A stretch of 64,000 bases of DNA from Halegenticoccus tardaugens (GTDB taxonomy: Archaea; Halobacteriota; Halobacteria; Halobacteriales; Haloferacaceae): positions 478,079-542,078 of the forward strand of contig NZ_SDIC01000004.1 of the NCBI RefSeq assembly GCF_004116405.1, in the 5' to 3' direction. How positions within the stretch are numbered: position 1 is the first letter of the stretch; each line of letters begins with the position of its first letter. Both the position numbers and the translations under genes were made by a program. Below, piece after piece: positions 33,975-42,231 of this stretch. A model generated the notes under the pieces. It saw only the letters and a list, made by a program, of their open reading frames with translations, had not been told where the DNA came from and did no database searches.

Positions 33975-34592
33975 GTGTCCGAAGCCGACGCCGCCGCCGA
34001 CGGGGACGACCGCTGCAGAGCGCTCACAGCGGACGGAACCCGCTGCTCCCGCCCGGCGCGAGACGGCGAATTCTGCTACCAACACGACGAGAGCGATCGG
34101 ACGATCGACGAACGGGACGGCGAGACGGACGCCAGCGAGGTGGACGAGACGGAGGCTTCGGAGGGAGACGACGCGGACGACGACGAAGGGGACGGATCGG
34201 ACGGCGGGTCGACGGAGTCCGAGCGCAAAGACGATGACGGGAAAGAGGGAGAGGCCGAGGGGAGCGACGACCAGGAGACCGAATCCATGGACGAAGAAAC
34301 CGACGACGGAGACGAATCGAGCGACGGCGGGGCCGATCTCATGGGCGTTCGAGACACCGTTCTCGACCTCGCCGCGGACGTGATCGGACGAGACCTCGAC
34401 GGGATCACCGAGGTGACGAGGGACGACGACGGCTGGCGCGCGGTCGTCGAGGTGATAGAGCGTCGATCCGTTCCGGACACGCAGGACATCCTCGGCCGGT
34501 ACGAGATCGAACTCGACGGGGGCGGAGAGATCCGCGGCTACCGGCGGCTCGATCGCTACCGCCGGGCCGACACGGTCCCCGACGAGTACTGA
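33975..34592 (+). CDS. gvpO: Gas vesicle protein GvpO with N-terminal zinc-finger and acidic extension
   Basis: 205 aa, GTG start; Halobacterium GvpO is much shorter. The C-terminal about 85 residues are GvpO (VRDTVLDLAADVIGRDLDGI, VPDTQDILGRYEIELDGGGE, RRLDRYRRADT). The N-terminus has a Cys/His cluster Cys14-x9-Cys24-x9-Cys34-x2-His37 (CRALTADGTRC, CYQH), a short zinc-finger type seen in many haloarchaeal proteins. A run of Asp/Glu/Ser follows (about 40-120). GvpO is essential for vesicles in Halobacterium. It directly follows gvpA, with no gvpC or gvpN between them. Confidence 0.9.
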   Translation: MSEADAAADGDDRCRALTADGTRCSRPARDGEFCYQHDESDRTIDERDGETDASEVDETEASEGDDADDDEGDGSDGGSTESERKDDDGKEGEAEGSDDQETESMDEETDDGDESSDGGADLMGVRDTVLDLAADVIGRDLDGITEVTRDDDGWRAVVEVIERRSVPDTQDILGRYEIELDGGGEIRGYRRLDRYRRADTVPDEY

Positions 34593-34632
34593 CGCGCTCT
34601 CGTCGCGCCGGCGCGTCGTCCGCCTCGGCTTC

Positions 34633-34648
34633 GTTTTCGGACGTTTTT
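34633..34648 (+). terminator. T-rich tracts after gvpO
   Basis: TTTT (34633-34636) and TTTTT (34644-34648) lie 41-56 bases after the gvpO stop, before the next start. They probably end the gvpA-gvpO transcript. Confidence 0.3.
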
Positions 34649-34713
34649 CGGACGACCAGACGCGAGCGGCGCGAGTGGGAACGCTCTTTGTCCCGCCCGA
34701 CGAGGACCGCCCC

Positions 34714-35697
34714 GTGAAACGAATCCAGCTCGGAAACACCGTTTTCGAGGGCCGGAACAACGTCTACGTGCTGGACGGCGAGACGACCGCCCTCGTCGAC
34801 GCCGGCGTCGCCGTACCGGCGGTCCGAGAGGAGCTTCGGGCGGGACTCGCCGACCACGGTCTCTCCTTCGCGGACGTCGACGAGGTCTTCGTCACGCACT
34901 GGCACCACGATCACGCCGGCCTCGCGGGGGAGATTCAGGACGAAAGCGGCGCGATCGTCCGCGTCCACGAAGCCGACGCGCCGCTCGTCGGCGGCGAACC
35001 GTCCGCCGTCGACGCCGAGCGCGAACTGCTCCGCGAGCGGCTGATCGAGTGGAATCTCCCCGACGAAACGCGCGACGGGCTGCTCTCGTTTCTGGAGCGC
35101 CACGCCGACCTCGCGGGTCGACCGGCGGACGTGACGCCGTTCACCGACGGCGACGCGTTCGAACTGAACGGGCGGACGTACGAGGCGGTCCACCTGCCGG
35201 GGCACGCCGCCGGCCTGTGCGCGTTCGCGTCCGACGACGAGGAGGCGTTCGTGGGGGACGCGATCCTCCCGAAGTACACGCCGAACGTCGGCGGCGCGGA
35301 CGTGCGCGTCGACTCCCCGCTCGAAACGTACGCCGACAGCCTCGTCCGACTCGCGGACCGGGGGTTCGACCGCGCGTGGCCCGGCCACCGCGACGCGATC
35401 GACGACCCCGCGGGGCGGGCGGCGACCATCCTCGAGCACCACCGCGACCGGACGCGAAACGTCGCGGCGGTGCTGTCAGAACGCGGCCCGTGCGACGCGT
35501 GGACAGTGAGCGCCCACCTGTTCGGGGAACTCCGCGGCATCCACGTCCTCCACGGGCCCGGCGAGGCGTACGCCCACCTCGACCACCTCCGCGCGCGCGG
35601 CGTCGTCGACCGCGTCGAGCGGGACGGCGCCGTCGAGTACGAACTCGTCGAGCCGGATCCCGACGTGGACGCGTTGTTCCCACGAACCGATCGGTGA
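34714..35697 (+). CDS. MBL-fold hydrolase with C-terminal winged-helix-like domain
   Basis: 327 aa from GTG 34714. Canonical metal motif THWHHDHAG (61-69), later HLPGHAAGLCAF, FVGDAI, WPGHRDAID. The C-terminal about 80 residues (RAATILEHHRDRTRNVAAVL, then HLDHLRARGVVDRVERDGAV) resemble the wHTH domain of LACTB2-like MBL proteins. Substrate unknown; LACTB2-like enzymes are nucleases or thioesterases. An upstream GTG at 34675 would add 13 residues. It flanks the gvp cluster. Confidence 0.85.
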   Translation: MKRIQLGNTVFEGRNNVYVLDGETTALVDAGVAVPAVREELRAGLADHGLSFADVDEVFVTHWHHDHAGLAGEIQDESGAIVRVHEADAPLVGGEPSAVDAERELLRERLIEWNLPDETRDGLLSFLERHADLAGRPADVTPFTDGDAFELNGRTYEAVHLPGHAAGLCAFASDDEEAFVGDAILPKYTPNVGGADVRVDSPLETYADSLVRLADRGFDRAWPGHRDAIDDPAGRAATILEHHRDRTRNVAAVLSERGPCDAWTVSAHLFGELRGIHVLHGPGEAYAHLDHLRARGVVDRVERDGAVEYELVEPDPDVDALFPRTDR

Positions 35698-35767
35698 CGT
35701 GCGCGTTTCCGGGCTTCCGCGCCGGAACGCCGCGGAGGGGATGGGTCGCCCGGCGCTCGACCGAGCA

Positions 35768-35778
35768 CCATTTAAATC
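35768..35778 (+). promoter_or_regulatory. TATA box for NRDE gene
   Basis: CATTTAAATCC is centred about 28 bases upstream of the GTG start at 35802, typical of a leaderless haloarchaeal transcript. Confidence 0.5.
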
Positions 35779-35801
35779 CGCTGCGGGCCTAGTGGTGCTT
35801 C

Positions 35802-36539
35802 GTGTGCACGCTCACGCTCGCGTGGCGGGTGTTCCCCGACGCGCCGGTCGTCGTCGCGGCCAACCGCGACGAGGCGCTCGGTCGTCCGTCCGCGCCGCCG
35901 TCGCGTATCGAGGACGATCCGATCGTCGTCGCCCCGAGGGATCTCGAAGCCGGGGGGACGTGGCTCGGTTACAACGAGCACGGACTGCTCGTCGGGATCA
36001 CGAACCGGTGGGTGTCCGGCCTCGAATCCGAGCGCTCCCGCGGGTTGCTCGTCCGCGACGCCCTCCGGCACGAAACCGCGGAGGACGCCGCGCGGTACGT
36101 CGAACGCGCGGTCTCGGACGACGAGTACGAGGGGTTCAACCTCGTGCTCGCGGACGCGGAGGCCGCCGTCCTCTTCGAGTGGGACGGTTACCTCCGCGTT
36201 CGGCAGTACGAACCGGGCGTCCACGTCGTCGTCAACGTCGGGACGGACGACTCCTTCTTCGTCCCCGACGGCCGGCCCGAGATCGGCAAGCGACAGGCGG
36301 AGAACGCGCGGAAGGTTCGGGAGGCGCTCTCCCCCGAGCCCGGCGAGTCGTCCGAGGGGTGGCTCGACAGGGCCGGGGCGGTCCTCGGCGACCACGAGTA
36401 CGGCGTCTGCGTCCACGGGGACGGGTACGGCACGCGGTCGTCGTCGCTCATCGCGCTCCGCGAGGAGGGGGAGGTGCACCGCTTCGCCGACGGCCCGCCG
36501 TGCGAGACGCCGTACCGACGGATCGAAAGCCACCTTTAA
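35802..36539 (+). CDS. NRDE-family (TANGO2-like) protein
   Basis: 245 aa, GTG start. Begins MCTLTLAWRVFPDAP with the family hallmark NRDE at 21-24; Cys2 could be an N-terminal nucleophile after Met removal, as proposed for this Ntn-like family. GGTWLGYNEHGLLVGITNRW is a second conserved block. TANGO2 proteins are linked to haem or lipid handling in eukaryotes; the archaeal function is unknown. Confidence 0.85.
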   Translation: MCTLTLAWRVFPDAPVVVAANRDEALGRPSAPPSRIEDDPIVVAPRDLEAGGTWLGYNEHGLLVGITNRWVSGLESERSRGLLVRDALRHETAEDAARYVERAVSDDEYEGFNLVLADAEAAVLFEWDGYLRVRQYEPGVHVVVNVGTDDSFFVPDGRPEIGKRQAENARKVREALSPEPGESSEGWLDRAGAVLGDHEYGVCVHGDGYGTRSSSLIALREEGEVHRFADGPPCETPYRRIESHL

Positions 36540-36600
36540 GCGGCACGACGGACGTGTACGTAGTATGATCGCGAACCCGCTTGCGGGGTGGTTCGAGTGA
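36532..36600 (+). promoter_or_regulatory. TATA box and 11-codon leader ORF before HTH gene
   Basis: TTTAAG (36535-36540) overlaps the NRDE stop and lies 28 bases before ATG 36565. That ATG opens an 11-residue frame (MIANPLAGWFE) whose TGA overlaps a GTG (36597) in frame with the HTH protein. This looks like a translated leader on a leaderless mRNA, with coupled re-initiation; inference. Confidence 0.4.
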
Positions 36601-36950
36601 GCGCGGCGGACGCGGAAGCCGACCTCTCCGAGGACGAGCGCGCCGGCCTCGAACTCATCCGCGGGACCGGCGGCATCCACCAGAGCGACTTCTGGAAGGA
36701 ACTCGACGTCTCCTCCCGCAAGGGCAGCCGGATCGCCGAATCGCTCGAAGAACTCGATCTGATCCAGCGCGAGGACACCGTGTACAACGGCCACAACACC
36801 TACTTCCTCCAGCCGGCGACGCGGGACCTCCAGTTCTCGCTGCTCATGGCGGGCGACATGCTCTCGCCGTTCATCGGCGAGGAGGAGATCAACCCGCAGA
36901 GCAACGCGTTCTCGCAGTGGCTGATGAACCTCGCGTACGAAGAGTACTGA
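36597..36950 (+). CDS. Winged-helix transcriptional regulator
   Basis: 117 aa from GTG 36597, or 120 aa from GTG 36588. wHTH core: ERAGLELIRGTGGIHQSDFW, LDVSSRKGSRIAESLEELDL with a wing (IQREDTVYNGHNTYFLQP). The C-terminus is a helical tail that may dimerise (FSLLMAGDMLSPFIGEEEIN). No ligand-binding domain. Archaeal MarR/Lrs14-like DNA-binding protein; the target is unknown. Confidence 0.72.
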   Translation: MSAADAEADLSEDERAGLELIRGTGGIHQSDFWKELDVSSRKGSRIAESLEELDLIQREDTVYNGHNTYFLQPATRDLQFSLLMAGDMLSPFIGEEEINPQSNAFSQWLMNLAYEEY

Positions 36951-37043
36951 CCGACGCCGGCCCGCGGCCGGATTCGAACCGATTTGCGACCGATTCCGAT
37001 ACCCGCTCGATCGGAGAACGAAGAACGAAGCTGATCGCGCGTT
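36951..37043. other. short convergent spacer, T-arm-like sequence only
   Basis: A 93-bp gap between the ends of the HTH gene (+) and psmA (-). It contains GGTTCGAATCC on the - strand, which resembles a tRNA T-loop, but no acceptor, D or anticodon arms can be drawn. No gene is supported. Confidence 0.5.
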
Positions 37044-37799
<756 letters not shown>

Positions 37800-37803
37800 A
37801 GTA

Positions 37804-38283
37804 TCACTCGAAATCGAGTTTCGTCGCACCCGCGAACCCCGCCGGGAGGCGCACGTCGAGCGCCCCGTCCCGCGAATAGGCGATCCGGTCGGCGTCCTCG
37901 AACGCGACGTTTCTCTTCCCGGAACGTCCGGCCCGCCCTCGTAAATACCTTTCTTCACACGCACGCACGGTCCCCGAGACTCCGTGGACGGACACCCCGA
38001 CCGGGTCGCCGCCGATCTCGTCGATACAGGCGAGCGCGGCGCGCGCCGCGCCGGCGTGGCCGCGGCGGGCGCGGACGACCGTCTCGCCGACGCCGTCGTC
38101 GAAGCGGAACCCGAGCACCGTCAGGTCCGCGTCGGCGCTCTCGGCGTCGCCGAGCAGGTTCTGCGCCGCGAACCACAGTTCGCGCTGGAACGACCCCCGC
38201 GCGACGTCGGCGTCGGGCCACGCCTCGATCTCGACGCCGAGGTAGCGCCAGCGCGGCTGGAGGTGCTTCGGGAGGTGTTTCAT
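37804..38283 (-). CDS. rnp2: RNase P protein component 2 (Pop5/Rpp14-like)
   Basis: 159 aa. Begins KHLPKHLQPRWRYLGVEIEA, the typical archaeal Pop5 start; the core LTVLGFRFDDGVGETVVRAR and the RRGHAGAARAAL region follow. Pop5 binds the catalytic domain of RNase P RNA together with Rpp30 for tRNA 5' processing. It overlaps the methyltransferase gene by 4 bases. Confidence 0.93.
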   Translation of the reverse strand: MKHLPKHLQPRWRYLGVEIEAWPDADVARGSFQRELWFAAQNLLGDAESADADLTVLGFRFDDGVGETVVRARRGHAGAARAALACIDEIGGDPVGVSVHGVSGTVRACEERYLRGRAGRSGKRNVAFEDADRIAYSRDGALDVRLPAGFAGATKLDFE

Positions 38284-38966
38284 TCCTCGTCGGTCGGGGC
38301 GCTCGCGTTCCAGTTCCCCGCGCGTTCGGCCACGAGCACGCCGACCTGGTCGTGGACCCGCTCGACCGCCGTGAGCGCGAACCCGGCGTCCGTCAGCGCG
38401 TCGACGAGCACGCCGACCGTGGCCGGGTCGTCGACCTCGGGGCTGTAGAACGGTTCGTCGGGGTCGGGGTCGCCGAAGAACATCACGTCGCCGAGGACGA
38501 ACTTCCGCGGGCCGAGCGCGGCGATCACGCCGATCGCTTCGCGCTTTTCCTCGTCGGAGAGGTGGTGCATCGCGAAGTTCGAGACGACGACGTCGACGCG
38601 GACGGGTTCGGACCCGTCCGCCGTCCCGTCGTCCTCGTCTCCCCCACCGCCGACCGCCGGTTCGCGGAACGAGCCGACGCCGAACTCCACGTTTTCGATC
38701 CCCGCGTCGGCGGCTTTCCTCCGCGCCTCCGCCAGCATCCCCTCGCTGATGTCGCGTCCGACGACGCGCTTTGCGTCCGGAGCCAGCGCGAGCGCGATCG
38801 CGCCGGTGCCGGCGCCGAGGTCGAGAACCACGTCGTCGGGGCCGGGCGCGGCGTGTTCGACGACGAGGCTCGCGCAGGCGTTGTACTCGTCGCTGTTCTG
38901 CGAATCGTCGTACGTCGCCGCCATCTCGGAGAACCGGGCGGCGTGCTCTTCAATCGTCCTCTTCAT
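38280..38966 (-). CDS. Class I SAM-dependent methyltransferase in the RNase P operon
   Basis: 228 aa. Motif I VVLDLGAGTGAIALAL (about 46-61), VVGRDISEGMLAEARRKA, the acidic loop GGGGDEDDGTADG (a halophilic insertion), then VVVSNFAMHHLSDEEKREAI. A small-molecule or RNA methyltransferase; a role in tRNA processing is suggested only by its neighbours, being embedded between rnp3 and rnp2 with overlapping ends. Confidence 0.82.
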   Translation of the reverse strand: MKRTIEEHAARFSEMAATYDDSQNSDEYNACASLVVEHAAPGPDDVVLDLGAGTGAIALALAPDAKRVVGRDISEGMLAEARRKAADAGIENVEFGVGSFREPAVGGGGDEDDGTADGSEPVRVDVVVSNFAMHHLSDEEKREAIGVIAALGPRKFVLGDVMFFGDPDPDEPFYSPEVDDPATVGVLVDALTDAGFALTAVERVHDQVGVLVAERAGNWNASAPTDEE

Positions 38967-39666
38967 ACCTGCCCCGTTTGACCCCCGGCGCTATGAACGA
39001 CTCGGACGATCGCTCCCGGTTGCGCGCCGCGAGGCGACCCCACTCGGCCAGCCCCGCCGCGATCTGCTCGGCCGAGAATCCGACGGCCTCGCCGACGGCG
39101 CGGAGCTCCCGCGGCGCGCGAAGTTGGAGGTGCGATCCGGGGTTCGCGCTGACGACGTACGGCGCGTCGTACTTCTCGACGAGTTCGCGGAGCGTCCGCA
39201 GTTCCTGCAGCGCCCGAACCCGGGGACCGCCGTCGCGCCGGAGGACGGGGCCGAAGTCGAACTCGACGCGGACGCCGTTCTCGCGGGCGGCGCGGACGAG
39301 CACGTGGTTCACGGACCCCTCACCGGCCGCAGGTCGGGTGAGCACGTCCACGCGCTCCTGTTCGACCGCGAAGCGGTTGAGCGCGTTCGTCCCCCCGCGG
39401 ACGAGAAGGAGCGTGCACTTCGGCCGGTAGTTGCCGATCCCGCCGCTCGCCTCCTGTCGGCCCTCGGCGACGACCTCGATCCCGTCGACGACGTTGACGC
39501 CGTACGCGTCGCCGATCCGCCCGTAGTCCGTCGGACCGGCGCCGCCGGCCGAACGCCCGCGGACCACGACTCCCTCGAATCCCCGACGCGAGGCGGTGAG
39601 CGCGAACCGCGCCGCGGTGCTGTCGCCGTCGGGGTACGCGTGGACCGCCTCGTACATGATCGACAA
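38950..39666 (-). CDS. rnp3: RNase P protein component 3 (Rpp30)
   Basis: 238 aa. TIM-barrel-like Rpp30: MYEAVHAYPDGDSTAARFAL, GFEGVVVRG, VDVLTRPAA, VEFDFGPVL, YVVSANPGSHLQLRAPRELR. Partner of Pop5 in RNase P. Start ATG at 39666, or the second ATG at 39657. First gene of the four-gene unit that ends at psmA. Confidence 0.93.
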   Translation of the reverse strand: MSIMYEAVHAYPDGDSTAARFALTASRRGFEGVVVRGRSAGGAGPTDYGRIGDAYGVNVVDGIEVVAEGRQEASGGIGNYRPKCTLLLVRGGTNALNRFAVEQERVDVLTRPAAGEGSVNHVLVRAARENGVRVEFDFGPVLRRDGGPRVRALQELRTLRELVEKYDAPYVVSANPGSHLQLRAPRELRAVGEAVGFSAEQIAAGLAEWGRLAARNRERSSESFIAPGVKRGRYEEDD

Positions 39667-39887
39667 GGACGCACGGGCGCGGCTTTGGGGTTACGGTTCG
39701 CTCGTCGTGGAAGGCGACGATCGCTCTCGTCGACGAGCGAAGGGACTGGGAGGAAAGAGACGCGTCCGGAAAGTGGCACGGGTGCGGTGAGCGCCGACGT
39801 GGCTGGTGTAGGCTGGACAGACGTCCGCTGGCGCGGAACGGACGCGACGAGGGCTGGAGTCGCCGCGCCCGGGCACCCACCGACACG

Positions 39888-39917
39888 TAGAGTGTTTACT
39901 CGACGTAGAATAAATCT
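39888..39917 (+). promoter_or_regulatory. gdh promoter with palindrome
   Basis: GAATAAATCT (39908-39917) lies about 32 bases before the gdh ATG and is a good TATA box. Just upstream, GTAGAGTGTTTACTCGAC (39888-39905) contains the inverted repeat GAGT/ACTC, a possible regulator site. GfcR, encoded downstream, is a candidate binder; not demonstrated. Confidence 0.45.
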
Positions 39918-39945
39918 TTTGGTGTAGTGGGTACTCCTGTCGAGC

Positions 39946-41028
39946 ATGAAGGCGATCGCAGTTCGGGAGGGCGACAGGACGCCGACGGTGATCGAGACGG
40001 AGCGGCCGGAGCCGGAGCCGGAGGCGGGGGAGGCGCTCGTCCGGACGCTCCGCGTCGGCGTCGACGGCACCGACCACGAGGTCATCGGGGGCGGTCACGG
40101 GGGGTTTCCCGAGGGCGAAGACCACCTCGTGCTCGGCCACGAGGCCGTCGGCGTCGTCGAGGATCCGAACGGCACGTCCCTCGAACGGGGCGCGGTCGTC
40201 GTCCCGACCGTTCGCCGACCGCCGAACGGGCCGAACGAGTACTTCGAGCGCGGCGAGCCCGACATGGCCCCCGAAGGGCAGTATCACGAACGCGGCATCG
40301 TCGGGGCGCACGGGTTCATGGCCGAGTACTTCACCAGCCCGGCGGAGTGTCTCGTCCCGATCCCGGACGCGCTCGCCGAACTCGGCTTCCTCGTCGAACC
40401 GATCTCCATCTCCGAGAAGGCGTTCGAACTCGCGCGGGCCTCCCGCTCCTCGTTCCGGTGGACCCCCGAGTCGGCGCTCGTGCTCGGCAACGGCAGCCTC
40501 GGCCTCCTGACCCTCGCGATGCTCCGCGAGGGCGAGGGCTACGACCGGCTGTACTGCCTGGGTCGGCGCGATCGCCCCGACCCGACGATCGACCTCATCG
40601 AGGCGCTGGGGGCGACGTACGTCGATTCGCGGAAGACGCCCGTGGACGCGGTCCCCGAGGTCCACGAGGCCGTCGACTTCGTCTACGAGGCGACCGGGTA
40701 CCCGAAGCACGCGTTCCAGTCCGTCCACGCGCTCGCGCCGAACGGCGTGGCCGCCCTCCTCGGCGTCCCCGGCTCGTGGGAGTTCGAGGTGGACGGCGGC
40801 GCGTTCCACGAGGAGTTCGTGCTGCACAACAAGGCGATGATCGGCAGCGTCAACTCCGGTTTCCGGCACTTCGAAGCGGCGACCGAGACGCTCGCGACCC
40901 TTCCGTCGTGGTTCCTCGACGACCTGATCACGGGCGTGTACGGGCTGGACGAGTTCGAGCGGGCGTTCGCCGAGGGGGACACCATTATAAAAACGGCCGT
41001 CCAATTCGCCGACTATGAAGAACGTTGA
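39946..41028 (+). CDS. gdh: Glucose 1-dehydrogenase (NAD(P)+)
   Basis: 360 aa medium-chain dehydrogenase of the archaeal GlcDH type. Zinc/catalytic region: GVDGTDHEVIGGGHGGFPEG (about 38-57), LGHEAVGVVE (about 64-73), Rossmann start ALVLGNGSLGLLTL, and the family-specific SRSSFRWTPES. First step of the semi-phosphorylative Entner-Doudoroff route in haloarchaea (glucose to gluconolactone). The stop overlaps gfcR by 14 bases. Confidence 0.93.
   Translation: MKAIAVREGDRTPTVIETERPEPEPEAGEALVRTLRVGVDGTDHEVIGGGHGGFPEGEDHLVLGHEAVGVVEDPNGTSLERGAVVVPTVRRPPNGPNEYFERGEPDMAPEGQYHERGIVGAHGFMAEYFTSPAECLVPIPDALAELGFLVEPISISEKAFELARASRSSFRWTPESALVLGNGSLGLLTLAMLREGEGYDRLYCLGRRDRPDPTIDLIEALGATYVDSRKTPVDAVPEVHEAVDFVYEATGYPKHAFQSVHALAPNGVAALLGVPGSWEFEVDGGAFHEEFVLHNKAMIGSVNSGFRHFEAATETLATLPSWFLDDLITGVYGLDEFERAFAEGDTIIKTAVQFADYEER
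40984..40994 (+). promoter_or_regulatory. internal TATA box for gfcR inside gdh
   Basis: ATTATAAAAAC lies within the gdh 3' coding sequence, centred about 26 bases before the gfcR ATG (41015), the exact spacing for a leaderless start. In the gdh frame it spells ATT ATA AAA ACG, including the ATA codon that is very unusual in this GC-rich DNA. Confidence 0.6.
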
Positions 41029-41665
41029 CGACCTCATCTCGAGCGCCGCCGAGCTGGCGGAGCGCGGGCTGTCGAAGGGCGAGATCGCGGACGAGCTGAA
41101 CGTCTCCCGCGAGACGGCGAGCTGGCTGGTGGAGCGCAGCGGCGCGACGAGCGAGCCCGCCTCGCGCGTCGCCGGTTCGGACGACGACGGCCCGCACGAC
41201 ATCCACGTCGACTGGAGCGCGATCGGGCGAGACAGCGCGCGGCTCACGCACGTCTCGCGGGCCATGGCCGACCTCCTCTCGAAGGAGGGCGAGGAGGTCG
41301 ACCTGACCATCGGCATCGAGAAGGCCGGCGCGCCGCTCGCGACGGCGGTCGCGCGCGAGCTCGACACGGACCTCGGCGCGTACGCTCCGCGCAAACACCA
41401 GTGGGAAGAGGGAGACATCGAAGATCTCGGCGGGAGCTTCTCGCGCAACTTCGCGCAGATCCGCGGCCGCGACTGTTACATCGTCGACGACACGATCACG
41501 AGCGGCACGACGATGGGCGAGACCATAGACGCCGTCCGCGAGGAGGGCGGCAACCCGGTCGCCTGCGTCGTCGTCGTCGACAAACAGGGGATCGAAGAGG
41601 TCGACGGCGTCCCCGTCTACTCGCTCATCAACGTCGTCCGCGTCGGAACCGACGAAAAGCGGTGA
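41015..41665 (+). CDS. gfcR: GfcR, phosphoribosyltransferase-type transcriptional regulator of glycolysis
   Basis: 216 aa. N-terminal HTH (LISSAAELAERGLSKGEIAD, LNVSRETASWLVERS) fused to a PRTase domain with PRPP motif YIVDDTITSGTTMGE. GfcR in Haloferax activates genes of glucose and fructose breakdown, including gap and kdgK; neighbours here fit that role, as it overlaps gdh. Own promoter inside gdh. Confidence 0.93.
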   Translation: MKNVDDLISSAAELAERGLSKGEIADELNVSRETASWLVERSGATSEPASRVAGSDDDGPHDIHVDWSAIGRDSARLTHVSRAMADLLSKEGEEVDLTIGIEKAGAPLATAVARELDTDLGAYAPRKHQWEEGDIEDLGGSFSRNFAQIRGRDCYIVDDTITSGTTMGETIDAVREEGGNPVACVVVVDKQGIEEVDGVPVYSLINVVRVGTDEKR

Positions 41666-41751
41666 GGGTAGGCCGTCGAAGCGCTTCCGGTGCGGGGCAA
41701 CGCGATCCGCACGGCGCAATCCCTTTGAGCCCGTCCCGCTTAGGGACGGCT

Positions 41752-42096
41752 ATGACCTTCCAGCCGGGAAGCGACCACAGCCGAGAGGACGTACGAGCGC
41801 GCGTGGACGAGGCGATAGAGGACAACGACGTCGTCCTCTTCATGAAGGGCAACCGCCTGATGCCCCAGTGCGGATACTCCATGCGCGCGCTCGAACTCAT
41901 CGGCCAGCACGTCGAGGAGTTCGAGACGGTCGACGTGCTGCCCGCCCTCGACCAGTACCGGGCCGCGCTCGAATCGCACAGCGGGTGGGAGACGATCCCG
42001 CAGACGTACGTGAACGGCGAGTTCGTCGGCGGCAGCGACATCCTCGCGGAGTTGGACGAGCGCGGCGAGCTGGAGCAAACACTTACGGGGGAGTAG
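41752..42096 (+). CDS. Monothiol glutaredoxin-family protein
   Basis: 114 aa. Grx4-like motif MPQCGYSMRAL (Cys40, the usual CGFS replaced by CGYS), then the TVDVLPALDQYRAALESHSG region and the GSH-binding-like WETIPQTYVNGEFVGGSDIL. Members deliver or store Fe-S clusters. The conserved TIPQ and GGSD motifs are intact. ATG at 41752. Confidence 0.9.
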   Translation: MTFQPGSDHSREDVRARVDEAIEDNDVVLFMKGNRLMPQCGYSMRALELIGQHVEEFETVDVLPALDQYRAALESHSGWETIPQTYVNGEFVGGSDILAELDERGELEQTLTGE

Positions 42097-42135
42097 TTCC
42101 TTTTCAGCGCTGGCAGCGGGATTCAAAGAGTAGGT

Positions 42136-42144
42136 CATATAAGC
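42136..42144 (+). promoter_or_regulatory. TATA box upstream of the 42232 gene
   Basis: CATATAAGC fits a haloarchaeal TATA box. The ATG is 88 bases further, which implies a transcript with a 5' leader of about 60 bases, longer than usual. Confidence 0.4.
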
Positions 42145-42231
42145 TCGGGCCGCGTACATTACACAGAACCAGTCGGATTCGCGCTGCGGGCGTCGCGACC
42201 GCTTGACCCACACGCACCACTTCAGACACCC

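Noticed and set aside
36965..36985. GGTTCGAATCC on the - strand, resembling a tRNA T-loop.
   Set aside because: The surrounding sequence forms no acceptor stem, D-arm or anticodon arm, and the T-stem itself has a mismatch and a wobble. Probably chance in a convergent spacer.
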